DNA of 64,000 bases from SAR202 cluster bacterium AG-426-M11 (lineage in GTDB: Bacteria > Chloroflexota > Dehalococcoidia > Lucifugimonadales > UBA826), in contig QCNV01000005.1 in NCBI GenBank assembly GCA_003213095.1, positions 1 to 64,000 on the forward strand. Direction: 5' to 3'. The position numbers and the translations under genes were made by a program. Of this stretch, positions 30,671-42,184 are shown one piece after another; position 1 is the stretch's first letter; every line of letters starts with the position of its first letter. A model generated the notes under the pieces. The model was not told the DNA's origin, ran no database searches, and saw nothing but the letters and a program-made list of their open reading frames with translations.

Positions 30671-31096
30671 ATGCCTACATCAGATGAAATCCGACAAAAT
30701 ATTAGTAAATCTGCTGAAAATTTCAAACAAACTGTCAATTCATTTAATGGTAATTGGACAAAAGCTCCTGATGACGAAAATTGGTCGGCCCAGCAAGTAG
30801 CAGAACACACAGTAAAAGCTATAATTTTTTTCGCACGAATAGTTTCTGAAACGATGCAATCTAGGCCTCCAGAAAAAGTTGAGAGTGAATTCCCTACTAA
30901 AACAGATGCAATTGCTGCTCATGAATCAGCTGTGAGTATATTGGATAGAGTATTTAGGTATGTGGAAGACAGAGATCTTGGCAAACCTGTAGACAGATCT
31001 GATGAAAATGATTGGCCTGCAACGATTGAAGGTGCTATGACTAGATCGTACACACACTTTGATGAACATGCTGATCAAATTAATTCCTTAAATTAA
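30671..31096 (+). CDS. DinB-like domain protein
   Basis: NWSAQQVAEHTVKAI...HFDEHADQIN. Confidence 0.65.
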   Translation: MPTSDEIRQNISKSAENFKQTVNSFNGNWTKAPDDENWSAQQVAEHTVKAIIFFARIVSETMQSRPPEKVESEFPTKTDAIAAHESAVSILDRVFRYVEDRDLGKPVDRSDENDWPATIEGAMTRSYTHFDEHADQINSLN

Positions 31097-31491
31097 AGTT
31101 TACATGTACCAACATTTTGAATAGTAACAGTATTTGTAATCTCATCTACCACCCATATGTGTTGACTAGGAGTGATTCCAGCTATTTGTGCCAGTTGAAA
31201 TTGAATTGATTTTTTTGCAGCTTCCCAATCTTCATCATTTGGAAGCTTAATTTCCCATTTACCAAGTCCTAAATATTCCTCAGAATAAAATTCCAATCTT
31301 GTAAGCATGCCTTCCGTAATTGATGTGTCACAGCCATAAGATGGAATTTCATTTAAAACTAAATTTAAAGCATCACCCTTAGAAAATTTTGGTACATCTG
31401 GAGTAGGAATTACTAGCGTAGGAGAATCAAGTTCAGTAGAACTGCAAGAAACAAAAAATACCAAAATCAACATGAGAAACATGACTTTCAT
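31093..31491 (-). CDS. Hypothetical lipoprotein
   Basis: MKVMFLMLILVFFVSCSS lipoprotein signal; start moved from the ORF-track 31530 to 31491. Confidence 0.65.
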   Translation of the reverse strand: MKVMFLMLILVFFVSCSSTELDSPTLVIPTPDVPKFSKGDALNLVLNEIPSYGCDTSITEGMLTRLEFYSEEYLGLGKWEIKLPNDEDWEAAKKSIQFQLAQIAGITPSQHIWVVDEITNTVTIQNVGTCKL

Positions 31492-31504
31492 ATTAAAATA
31501 CTCT

Positions 31505-32032
31505 CTACAAATCCCTAGCAGGCTTAGCACCGTTTTGATTTAAAATATTAATTATGTATTCAATTACTGCAGTCTGTATTGGATCATTAACTGTAGCAGC
31601 TTTCACTAAATTTGCAGTATCTAATGGCGTAAAACCATTAGCATCTATAGAGTTTACATTTGCACCCGACTTAATTAAAAAAGGAACCATTTGCTTTACT
31701 TGGAAATAAACTGCCCAATGAAGCACTGTAGCATTATTTTTATCTTTAGCTCTAATTTCTATGTCAGCACCATTATCGATCAACAGTTGAGCAATATCTA
31801 AATTCTCTTTCAAAACCGCAACAATTAATGGTTCAACACCCTCCCAAGGTTCCCCTCTAGGAACCGGATAATCATTTATATTTGTTCCAGAATCTATATG
31901 TAACTGAACTTCTTCAATGTTACCTTGATCTATAGCTGTTAAAAGATCCATAGATGGACCTGAATCACTACAAGAATATAAAACGATAAGAAAACTTAAT
32001 ATCACTAATACTGAAAGTTTCAATTCAATCAC
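31505..32032 (-). CDS. Ankyrin-repeat lipoprotein
   Basis: Lipobox-like IVLYSCS; repeats NLDIAQLLIDNGADIEIRAKDKNNATVLHWAV, GANVNSIDANGFTPLDTA. Confidence 0.82.
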   Translation of the reverse strand: MIELKLSVLVILSFLIVLYSCSDSGPSMDLLTAIDQGNIEEVQLHIDSGTNINDYPVPRGEPWEGVEPLIVAVLKENLDIAQLLIDNGADIEIRAKDKNNATVLHWAVYFQVKQMVPFLIKSGANVNSIDANGFTPLDTANLVKAATVNDPIQTAVIEYIINILNQNGAKPARDL

Positions 32033-32076
32033 CTTTCATATTATGATACAAAATTAATATTGATCGAGGAACATCT

Positions 32077-32607
32077 TTGAAAATAAATATTATAGGCACT
32101 AGCGGCAGTGGGAAAAGTACATTTTCCAAACAAATCGCACAAAAATTAAATATCCCTCACATTGAATTAGACGCTCTTTTTTGGAAAGAAAATTGGACGC
32201 CCTCATCAGACCAAGAATTCTTCACAAAAATAGAGAAAGCAATAAATTGCGAAAATTGGGTACTAGACGGTAACTACGATCGTACACAAGATCTAAAGTG
32301 GGAAAAAGTAGATAAAATCATTTTCTTAGATCTACCTTTTTATTTAATATTATTCAGAATCATTAAAAGAAGTTTCATACGTAGTTTAACTAGAAAAGAA
32401 CTTTGGTCAGGAAACAAAGAAAATATTTTTAAACATTTATTTACTAAAGATTCATTAATCTTGTGGGTAATTAAAACTTTTCATAAAAACAAACGTGAAT
32501 ACAGTTTGTTAGAAGATCATAACAAAAAATCAAACATCAATTTCATTAGATTAAAATCTAAAAGAGAACAAAAAGCACTCTACGAAAGCTTAAAACTAGA
32601 AAATTAG
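32077..32607 (+). CDS. P-loop kinase, adenylate kinase/topology-modulation-like
   Basis: IIGTSGSGKSTFSKQIAQKLNIPHIELDALFWKENWTPS. Confidence 0.8.
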   Translation: MKINIIGTSGSGKSTFSKQIAQKLNIPHIELDALFWKENWTPSSDQEFFTKIEKAINCENWVLDGNYDRTQDLKWEKVDKIIFLDLPFYLILFRIIKRSFIRSLTRKELWSGNKENIFKHLFTKDSLILWVIKTFHKNKREYSLLEDHNKKSNINFIRLKSKREQKALYESLKLEN

Positions 32608-32683
32608 TGGTGGAGCTGAGGAGGCTCGAACTCCTGACCCCCTGCTTGCAAAGCAGGTGCTCTCCCAGCTGAGCTACAGCCCC
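32608..32683 (-). tRNA. tRNA-Ala(TGC)
   Basis: GGGGCTGTAGCTCAGCTGGGAGAGCACCTGCTTTGCAAGCAGGGGGTCAGGAGTTCGAGCCTCCTCAGCTCCACCA; full cloverleaf, G3-U70 identity pair, encoded CCA. Confidence 0.97.
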
Positions 32684-32920
32684 ACGAGATCAAATCTAAA
32701 ACAACCCTAACATCCAGAAAGTAGAAGGAAACCGAGAGTTCGAAAATTTTTTTGCCTTTTAGGCTTTTTAATACCGGTAGAGTTGACATAGTCAATGTAC
32801 CATCACAGGGTTGATAAGAGTTCCTCGACTAGCGATCATACTCAATTATCAAATGTGAGAAGTACACCCTCTACCGAAAGACCTGGTTCGCTAGATAAAT
32901 CTAACGTTCCTGCTCCCTTG

Positions 32921-34420
<1,500 letters not shown>

Positions 34421-34503
34421 AATATAACGGTTTCCTTCTACTATCTAGTTGTTAAGGTGCTTTGGCGAAGCCAAATAACCCTCAAAAATAAGGGCAGAAA
34501 GTA

Positions 34504-34532
34504 ATAGTAAACTCACCTCATTGAGTAGTCAA
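34504..34532 (-). promoter_or_regulatory. Putative sigma70-type promoter for 16S rRNA
   Basis: Reverse strand TTGACT-N17-TACTAT upstream of the 16S. Confidence 0.6.
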
Positions 34533-34560
34533 TAGCTGAACCAATCAAAATACTAGCAAA

Positions 34561-35772
34561 TTAATAAGAAAATGATTTTTTCATTAAATCCAATATATAT
34601 TTGCTGATAGTTAACGATGCTGTTGCACCAGGAGAAGGAGCATTCAACACATGAATAGCATTTTCTGTTTCTGCAATACTAAAATCTTGGAGTAAGGCTC
34701 CATTTTTAGCTACTGCTTGAGCTCTAACTCCAGCACCAGGTGAATATAAGTCTTTGCCTGTAATTTCGGGAATTAAAGTTTGTAAAGACTTAACAAACGA
34801 TCCTTTAACTAAAGATCTGTACTGTTCCTTCATCCCAACAGTCCAGTACTTCAAAGACATTTTTAAAAACCCTGAATAAGTCAAAGTTTCAAAAGCATCC
34901 CCAAAATTAATTTTAGTTTTTTTGTATCCTTCCCTAGCAAAAGCTAAAACAGCATTAGGGCCAGCTTCAACAGAGCCATTGACTCTTCTCGTAAAATGAA
35001 CTCCCAAAAAAGGTAAATTAGGGTTTGGTACTGGATAAATTAATCCTTTTACCATATCTGATCTTTCAGGAATTAGAGAAAAATATTCCCCTCGAAAAGG
35101 AATGATTTTCACTCCCATATCTACACCCATCATTTTTGCTACTCTGTCAGCATGAAGGCCTGCACAGTTTAATATTTTTTTAGCTGTAATAGTTCCATCA
35201 GTAGTTTCGAGATAAATTTGTCCATCTTTTTCTGAAATTGATTTTAATTCAGTTCCAGTAATCAAATCGCCTCCCGCTTCCATCATTTGAGTAGCATAAG
35301 ATTTAGATACTTCTGTATAATCAATGATTCCTGTATTGGGAGAAAAAATAGCTTTGACTCCTGTTGAATGTGGCTCATAATCAGTAATTTCTTCTTTTTC
35401 GATGATTTTTAATCCCAAGGCTCCATTTGCTGTACCTCTTTCATACAAATCCATTAGCATAGGAACTTCATTATCATTCACTGCAACGATTAATTTTCCG
35501 CACATATCATATTTAATATTGTGTTTATCACAGTATTCTCGAAGCAATACACCTCCTGTGGAGCAGAAATTAGCTTTTTGTGATCCGGGTGCATAATAAA
35601 TTCCTGCATGAATTACCCCACTATTGTGGCCCGTCTGATGTTGTGCGACTTCAGTTTCTTTTTCTAACACTGCCACTTTGAGGTCAGGGAATTCTTCTGT
35701 GACTCTCATTGCAGTAGCCAAACCAATAATTCCACCACCAATGACAACTAAATCATAATTTTTATCTACCAT
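34561..35772 (-). CDS. lhgO: L-2-hydroxyglutarate oxidase
   Basis: DLVVIGGGIIGLATAMRV; GHNSGVIHAGIYYAPGSQKANFC. Confidence 0.9.
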   Translation of the reverse strand: MVDKNYDLVVIGGGIIGLATAMRVTEEFPDLKVAVLEKETEVAQHQTGHNSGVIHAGIYYAPGSQKANFCSTGGVLLREYCDKHNIKYDMCGKLIVAVNDNEVPMLMDLYERGTANGALGLKIIEKEEITDYEPHSTGVKAIFSPNTGIIDYTEVSKSYATQMMEAGGDLITGTELKSISEKDGQIYLETTDGTITAKKILNCAGLHADRVAKMMGVDMGVKIIPFRGEYFSLIPERSDMVKGLIYPVPNPNLPFLGVHFTRRVNGSVEAGPNAVLAFAREGYKKTKINFGDAFETLTYSGFLKMSLKYWTVGMKEQYRSLVKGSFVKSLQTLIPEITGKDLYSPGAGVRAQAVAKNGALLQDFSIAETENAIHVLNAPSPGATASLTISKYILDLMKKSFSY

Positions 35773-35855
35773 CTAGATTTCTCCAATCAAAATATTAATG
35801 ACACTATTCATCATATCTGTTAATTTATCCAAAATAAAATTTGGTTACAAATATA

Positions 35856-36503
35856 ATGCAAATAAATGAATCAGGTATTAATTTATTTCCTGAATTTTTA
35901 AATCTATTTTCTATCATAGAAGAAGAAGTGAAAAACCTTTCGTCAATTGAATTAGATTTCACATCACAAAAGTGGACTTGGGCTGAATGGAGCATTAGAA
36001 ACCAAGTTAGCCATATGGCATCATTGATCCCTAGATGGCTATTAATTCGCTGGGAAAACACTTTATTTAAAAATGATGAACACGGATTTTCAAACTTAGA
36101 CTCAATAGCAAATTCCCCCTACGATCGAAGATTAAATGATGATATTTACTGGGAAATATCAGATATCCTAGTGGTTCTGAACCAATCAATTAATCTAGCA
36201 ATCACAGCCCTAAACAAATTCCCCATTGATTTCTTCAAAAATAGTCCTGTAATTCCTAGAGATTCAAATGAACAATGGAAAATGATGGTTGAAGCACACA
36301 AATCTGGTGTAACTATTTCGAATGACTACAAAAACAGCACTATTAACCTTGAAGCAACATTCCGACATATTCTTTTTGAAGAAATAACTCACCTACACAA
36401 TATACAACGCCTAAAAAAAGCTCAGGGAATCCAATTGATTTCTTCAGTTCCATTTATAGGATATTGGGCTTTGGATAATTGGGATAGATCAGAACCTAAC
36501 TAG
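35856..36503 (+). CDS. DinB-like hypothetical protein
   Basis: Helical; WTWAEWSIRNQVSHMASLIPRWLLIRW, HILFEEITHLHNIQRLKKA. ATG at 35856 preferred over the TTG at 35841. Confidence 0.55.
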   Translation: MQINESGINLFPEFLNLFSIIEEEVKNLSSIELDFTSQKWTWAEWSIRNQVSHMASLIPRWLLIRWENTLFKNDEHGFSNLDSIANSPYDRRLNDDIYWEISDILVVLNQSINLAITALNKFPIDFFKNSPVIPRDSNEQWKMMVEAHKSGVTISNDYKNSTINLEATFRHILFEEITHLHNIQRLKKAQGIQLISSVPFIGYWALDNWDRSEPN

Positions 36504-37590
36504 TAAGCCTTGATTCAAAATCTTCTGGAACATATTTTAATTTTTGTGCTATGGGATCTTCTGACTGATTGATTGACAACTGAGAACACTCAATCATTAA
36601 AAGTACACCATTCAAAAAATCATTTAACGAAATATTTTCTGCATCAATTCCCCCATTTATGTCAGGAATATTTGTTTTTGCGTTATGCCAATGCCCTAAT
36701 GGAAATGCAATGCCTGTAGTCAAATACCCATTAGCAGCAAAAGCACTAGCTTCACAAGTTCCAGCAGACATTAAGCTTCTCTGAAACATAAATGATTCGT
36801 CTCGATCTTTAAGTTGGTTAGCAGCCACTCTCAATAAATTTTCAGCGAAAGAGTTAAAAGTATAGGTTGCGTCACCTGTTCGAATTACTGGGCCATTACC
36901 TTGCTTGATTACAGGGATTACAGAACTAGTTTCGACAGAAACTACTATTGAATTTTTAGGAATAATTTCATCTCTCGCTATCAATCTTGCACCAATTAAT
37001 CCCACTTCTTCTGCTCTAGTAAATACTCCAAAAACTTTTCGTTCTACTTTACCTAAATTTTCAATTAAATTTGTCAAAATCGCAGCACATCCAGCAAAAT
37101 CATCAGCAGATCTCATGGAAATTGTGTCACCTTTGATTTGAAAATCTATCAAATCAAAGGTTAATGGAGACCCAATTTCAATCAAGTCTTCAGAATTCAC
37201 TATCACTGTTTTAGGATTTTCAGAATTAGGTGAAATTGTGCATTGAATTCTCTCCCCTAACTCATTAAATGAAAACATTTTAGTTTCATGATTTAAAGAA
37301 AACTGTGGAATACCTCCCTTTGGACAAGCTATTAATTTACCATCGAGGTTTCTTTCAATTTCAAATCCTGGATGATCCATATGAGCCACAAATGCAATAG
37401 GATCTAAATGATCTGATTCTTCACCAATCTCTGCAATAATATTTCCAAAAGAATCAAAAAAATATGAGATAGAATATTGATTTAGAATTTTGCAAATCTT
37501 AGCCTGAATTAAACTTTCATAAAAAGGAACAGATGGCAATATTGCTAGTTCACTTAATAAACCAAGAGACAATTCTTTAACTGTTTTCAT
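36496..37590 (-). CDS. M20/M42-family metallopeptidase-like protein
   Basis: FVAHMDHPGFE, SADDFAGCAAIL, FTRAEEVGLIGAR metal-site motifs. Confidence 0.8.
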   Translation of the reverse strand: MKTVKELSLGLLSELAILPSVPFYESLIQAKICKILNQYSISYFFDSFGNIIAEIGEESDHLDPIAFVAHMDHPGFEIERNLDGKLIACPKGGIPQFSLNHETKMFSFNELGERIQCTISPNSENPKTVIVNSEDLIEIGSPLTFDLIDFQIKGDTISMRSADDFAGCAAILTNLIENLGKVERKVFGVFTRAEEVGLIGARLIARDEIIPKNSIVVSVETSSVIPVIKQGNGPVIRTGDATYTFNSFAENLLRVAANQLKDRDESFMFQRSLMSAGTCEASAFAANGYLTTGIAFPLGHWHNAKTNIPDINGGIDAENISLNDFLNGVLLMIECSQLSINQSEDPIAQKLKYVPEDFESRLTS

Positions 37591-37646
37591 ATTTTCCTGT
37601 AAAAAACACTAATTATTTTACACATATTTCTATAAGATAAATTCAT

Positions 37647-39611
37647 ATGGGTCAAATCATCCTCGCATATCTAAACAATAAAATTCAATTAGCAGAATTA
37701 ATTGAAGCAGCAGATCATGCCAACAAAATAAGAATCAAAACTGGAAGAAATAAAGAACAAAAAACACACGCAAAAAACCAAATCTACCTTACAAATATTT
37801 GCGTAAAAAACCCAAAAGATTTTGTGGATTTTTCTAATAAAGTAGCCGAAACCTTTGAGAAGGTAGACTTAAAAAAAGCCTGGGAACATCTAATAAATCA
37901 GTCTTACTCATCAATTTCAGTTGAAGATATACTCACAGCACTAGACTTACCACTTGACTCACATGAATTTAAAGTATCTGTATTCTTAAGTATAAACAAT
38001 GATGATACTTATTTTCAGTTCAAATCAAATCAAATCCAAATGATTTCAAAAACTGAAGTTTTGCAAAAAATTAAAATCATGGACCAACGAAAAATAGCAG
38101 ATGAAAAGAAAGCCCGTTTAGCAAAAATACTATTAAATGGGCAATTCCATCAACAGTTTCAAAAAGATGATTTAGAAATTACAGAAAATTTAAAGTCGAT
38201 TGTTTTATATGGAGATAAAAAAATCAAAAAATCTGAAATATTTGAATTCTGTGAAAAATTCCTAAACACAACTCAACGAAGTGATATTTTTGAATTATTA
38301 GTAAAGAACAAAATTTTAGAAAAAAATCTTCCTGTAGAATTATACCAAGCTGAAATACCAATCAAATTCTCATCAAAAATTCACAAAATTACTGAATCCA
38401 TCACAACACAAAACTATGATGATTATGAAGACCTCACAAATCTAGAAACATACACAATTGATGACGAATCTACTAAAGACAGGGATGATGCTTTTTCTTT
38501 TCAACAAAATTTTTTATGGATTCACATTACTGATCTGACTAACTTATTTGATAAAAATTCTGAAATTGATATAGAAGCTTTTAATAGATCTAGAAGTATA
38601 TATCTTCCAGAATTCACAATTCCCATGTTACCGCCTAAAATTTCCCAAGAAGTAGGCAGCATTAATCCCAACCAACCACAAAAATGTATTTCATTAAAAC
38701 TAGAAATCAATTCCCAAAATAAAATTATTGACTGGGATTTCAAAAAAACACTTATAACTTCTACAAAATCCCTGTCTTACAATGAAGTAGAATTGATAAT
38801 AGAAGATCAAAATCATAAATTAAACAAAACTTTTAACAATCTAGACAAAATTTGTTTCGAATCTAGGAATGAAAGAATCCTTGCAGGGGCATTTTCATTT
38901 GACCGCCCCCAGGTGAAGTTTTCAGGAATATCTTCTGATAACATTCAAGTCATATTAGAAAGTAATTTATTAAAAAGTAAATTGATAATTGCGGAGCTAA
39001 TGATAATTTTTAATCAATTTGCTGCACTTTTTTGCTATACAAATAAATTACCCGCCATTTACAGAACTCAAGAAATTGTTGATTTACCTGAATTCACATA
39101 TTCTAATGCATATTCTTGGTACAAAACTTCACAACATTTAAGACCTGCAAGAATTTCTACTAAAGCAAAAGAACATTCAGGATTGGGGACAGCTTTATAT
39201 GTACAGTCTACATCTCCACTAAGAAGATTTTCTGATTTAGTAATGCAACGACAAATAAAAAGTTTAATAGATTCTACAAATAGTCCTTACGATATTAAAG
39301 AAATTTCTTCTATTGGGGTGTACGGAGAATCTTTAGCAAAAAATTTAAGTAGAATAGAAGAATCAAGAAAAAAATATTGGTTTTTAGTTTACTTAAAGCA
39401 ATCTCTTCTAAACAATTCCGTAACTATATTTGATGGAATAGTACTTGAAACAGATGGCAATACTTTAGGAAGATTATTTGAATTACGTGATTTCCCTTTC
39501 AGGTTCAGATGTGAAATCCCTAAATCCATTCAAGAAGGTGAAAATATCACTATAAAGCTAAATTCTGTAGATCTATGGAATAGAGCAGCACAATTTGCAT
39601 ATAAATTTTAG
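37647..39611 (+). CDS. RNB-domain exoribonuclease (RNase II/R family)
   Basis: TIDDESTKDRDDAFSF catalytic motif, TSPLRRFSDLVMQRQI. Confidence 0.88.
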   Translation: MGQIILAYLNNKIQLAELIEAADHANKIRIKTGRNKEQKTHAKNQIYLTNICVKNPKDFVDFSNKVAETFEKVDLKKAWEHLINQSYSSISVEDILTALDLPLDSHEFKVSVFLSINNDDTYFQFKSNQIQMISKTEVLQKIKIMDQRKIADEKKARLAKILLNGQFHQQFQKDDLEITENLKSIVLYGDKKIKKSEIFEFCEKFLNTTQRSDIFELLVKNKILEKNLPVELYQAEIPIKFSSKIHKITESITTQNYDDYEDLTNLETYTIDDESTKDRDDAFSFQQNFLWIHITDLTNLFDKNSEIDIEAFNRSRSIYLPEFTIPMLPPKISQEVGSINPNQPQKCISLKLEINSQNKIIDWDFKKTLITSTKSLSYNEVELIIEDQNHKLNKTFNNLDKICFESRNERILAGAFSFDRPQVKFSGISSDNIQVILESNLLKSKLIIAELMIIFNQFAALFCYTNKLPAIYRTQEIVDLPEFTYSNAYSWYKTSQHLRPARISTKAKEHSGLGTALYVQSTSPLRRFSDLVMQRQIKSLIDSTNSPYDIKEISSIGVYGESLAKNLSRIEESRKKYWFLVYLKQSLLNNSVTIFDGIVLETDGNTLGRLFELRDFPFRFRCEIPKSIQEGENITIKLNSVDLWNRAAQFAYKF

Positions 39612-39686
39612 TGGTCGGGGTGGTCGGGATCGAACCGACGACCCCCGGTTCCCAAAACCGGTGCGCTACCGCTGCGCCACACCCCG
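39612..39686 (-). tRNA. tRNA-Pro(TGG)
   Basis: CGGGGTGTGGCGCAGCGGTAGCGCACCGGTTTTGGGAACCGGGGGTCGTCGGTTCGATCCCGACCACCCCGACCA; cloverleaf, C1-G72, encoded CCA. Confidence 0.97.
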
Positions 39687-39807
39687 ATAAAATCACTGGC
39701 ATATAAGAGTACATTTTCAGGAGCTATAGGTAAAGGATAAATTTTTTGATACTGTACAGTCTAGTATATTAATGTAAAATTTCCACCCACGTACAAAGGA
39801 GACTGAC

Positions 39808-40563
39808 ATAGACTCTCAAAAGATACATTCACTTTTTAAAAAACTTCTCGATGGTGAAATTGAGATAGACGATGCTGTTAAAAGTCTAAAAACTTTGCCT
39901 TATGAAGACTTAGGATTTGCTCAAGTCGATCACCACAGATATCTCAGACAAGGTTTCCCTGAAGTTGTATTTGGCCAGGGAAAAACTCCAGAGCAAATAG
40001 CACAAATTGCTTTAAGCATCTCCAAAAAATCTTCAAAATTTCTTGTAACAAGAGCAACGGAAGATGCTTATAAAGAAGTTCTCAAATTAGTCCCTGAAGC
40101 AAAATTCAATCAATTAGCTAGAGTAATTTATTTTGAAGATGATAAATTTAGTGCTGAAAAAATTCCAGGTCTATCAGTGATTTGTGCTGGAACATCCGAT
40201 TTACCAGTTGCATTGGAAGCTTCAATCACAGCAGAACTAATGGGTTGCGACGTACAACAAATATTTGACATAGGGGTAGCAGGAATACATAGATTGTTTG
40301 ATAAACTTGAAATAATCAGAGAATCAAAAGTTTTAGTGGTGGTTGCAGGTATGGAAGGCGCATTACCATCTGTAATTGGCGGATTAGTAGATATTCCAAT
40401 CATTGCAGTTCCTACTAGTGTCGGGTACGGAGCTAGCTTTGGCGGGTTATCTGCACTATTAGGGATGCTAAACAGTTGCGCACCTGGAATTTCTGTTGTG
40501 AATATTGACAATGGATTTGGAGCAGGATATTTCGCGGGCAACTTAATAGTAAACAATAAATAA
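39808..40563 (+). CDS. larB: LarB-like protein (AIR carboxylase-like; Ni-pincer cofactor biosynthesis family)
   Basis: LPYEDLGFAQVDHHRYLRQGFPEVVFGQGKT. The conserved N-terminal helix is encoded upstream of the ORF-track TTG start, back to an ATA codon preceded by AAAGGAG. Confidence 0.85.
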   Translation: MDSQKIHSLFKKLLDGEIEIDDAVKSLKTLPYEDLGFAQVDHHRYLRQGFPEVVFGQGKTPEQIAQIALSISKKSSKFLVTRATEDAYKEVLKLVPEAKFNQLARVIYFEDDKFSAEKIPGLSVICAGTSDLPVALEASITAELMGCDVQQIFDIGVAGIHRLFDKLEIIRESKVLVVVAGMEGALPSVIGGLVDIPIIAVPTSVGYGASFGGLSALLGMLNSCAPGISVVNIDNGFGAGYFAGNLIVNNK

Positions 40564-40576
40564 ATCTGAGGTAAAT

Positions 40577-42166
40577 ATGATTGTTGAATACCCTGTAGGT
40601 ATCAAATCTTTTGATGAATCTCCAATAACTGGATTCAAACACTCTGAATACCACTCAGATGAAATACTTCACCGAATAATTCTATTATCTAATTACGAAC
40701 ATTCAGAACATATTAGTGACTCAGAATTTTCTGAATTATTAGAAACGCTCAACCAATCAAATAAAATCACTTTTTTGGGTTCTAATTTCAATCAACAAAA
40801 CTTAAATCTTAATAACAAAAATTTTCCCCCAACAAACGGTTTTACATTTGAAAATGATTCTTCAGATCACGTCTATATTTGGAGATGGATTACTATGGAA
40901 TCTCCCGATTTCGTAATCTTAGTAAATTTATCTTCTGAAGAAAAAATCAAATTATACGGATTCGATAATCATCATTTCATTCATAATTTTTTAAAATCAT
41001 CAGCAGATAAAACAAATAATTTGCTAAAATCTCTATCAGAAAAAAACAATCAATCTCCAGGCAAAATACCATCAATTGAGCTCAGCGGATCATTTTCTCA
41101 AATCAAAATTCAATTACAAAATCTTATTCAATTTATTAGCTCAATAGATGCGTCCACTTCTTCAGCAAGAAAAGAAATTCAAAGAAGGCAGCATAGAACT
41201 GCCAACGAAGTGTCAAAAATACTATCAAAAGTGTACGGACACAAATTAGACCAACCAATCAATTATGTTCAGGGTGTTTCTATCAGTGGTCGTATAAGGC
41301 TTGCACAACTTGACAACAACTACCCCAAAGCCATAGACGACATCCCGGAATTTGTCAGCTTTATTTTAAACGAGAATCAATTCACTCAAAATACTCAAAC
41401 TGGTCCTAATTTAGCCGGACTTTGTTGGGCAGATGAATTGTCAGATACCACAGGTGATAAAAAATGGATGGAACTAATTATCAAAACTGCTGACATTTAC
41501 GAACCTAGAGGAGAAGGACTTTCACCAAAACCTTGTGATCCTAATTTTGGATGTGAGGATATGTTTTTTATTTCTACTATGCTAGGTAGAGCATATAAAA
41601 TTTCCAAAAATGAAAAATATATAAATACGTTGATTAATTATTTAAATGATGCAAACACTCAACATAAAAACGGCCTGTTTTACCACAACAGAGTAACTCC
41701 TTATTTTTGGGGAAGAGGAAACGGGTTTGCAGCTTTAGCTTACGCTGAAGCATTACATTACATCCCAGACAATCACCCGATAAAAAAATCATTGATAGAA
41801 AAACATATCAATCATATTAATGCACTAATCAAAATACAAACTCCTACTGGAATGTGGACCCAATTACTGGACGAAGCAGGAACATATCAAGAATTATCAG
41901 CTACATGTATGATTGGGTACTCAATTACACGGGGATTCAAATCAGGAATATTAAATGAATATCATATGAATTCTGCTAAAAAGGCTTGGTTAGGAACGTT
42001 ATCAAGAATTGATGATTCAGGTGGATTAGTAGATGTTTGTACAGGCACAGGATTTCAATCCACAAAATCCGACTATTTTTCTAGAAAGGCCGAATATGGA
42101 TATGATGATCGAGGAGGGTCAATGGCAATTTGGTTCTCTACTGAAATGCAAAACTTACTAACATAA
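40577..42166 (+). CDS. Glycoside hydrolase family 88/105-like protein with extra N-terminal region
   Basis: C-terminal YFWGRGNGFAALAYAEALHY...TGMWTQLLDEAGTYQELSATCMIGYSITRGFKSG. Confidence 0.7.
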   Translation: MIVEYPVGIKSFDESPITGFKHSEYHSDEILHRIILLSNYEHSEHISDSEFSELLETLNQSNKITFLGSNFNQQNLNLNNKNFPPTNGFTFENDSSDHVYIWRWITMESPDFVILVNLSSEEKIKLYGFDNHHFIHNFLKSSADKTNNLLKSLSEKNNQSPGKIPSIELSGSFSQIKIQLQNLIQFISSIDASTSSARKEIQRRQHRTANEVSKILSKVYGHKLDQPINYVQGVSISGRIRLAQLDNNYPKAIDDIPEFVSFILNENQFTQNTQTGPNLAGLCWADELSDTTGDKKWMELIIKTADIYEPRGEGLSPKPCDPNFGCEDMFFISTMLGRAYKISKNEKYINTLINYLNDANTQHKNGLFYHNRVTPYFWGRGNGFAALAYAEALHYIPDNHPIKKSLIEKHINHINALIKIQTPTGMWTQLLDEAGTYQELSATCMIGYSITRGFKSGILNEYHMNSAKKAWLGTLSRIDDSGGLVDVCTGTGFQSTKSDYFSRKAEYGYDDRGGSMAIWFSTEMQNLLT

Positions 42167-42184
42167 ATTTGATTGGAGAAATTC

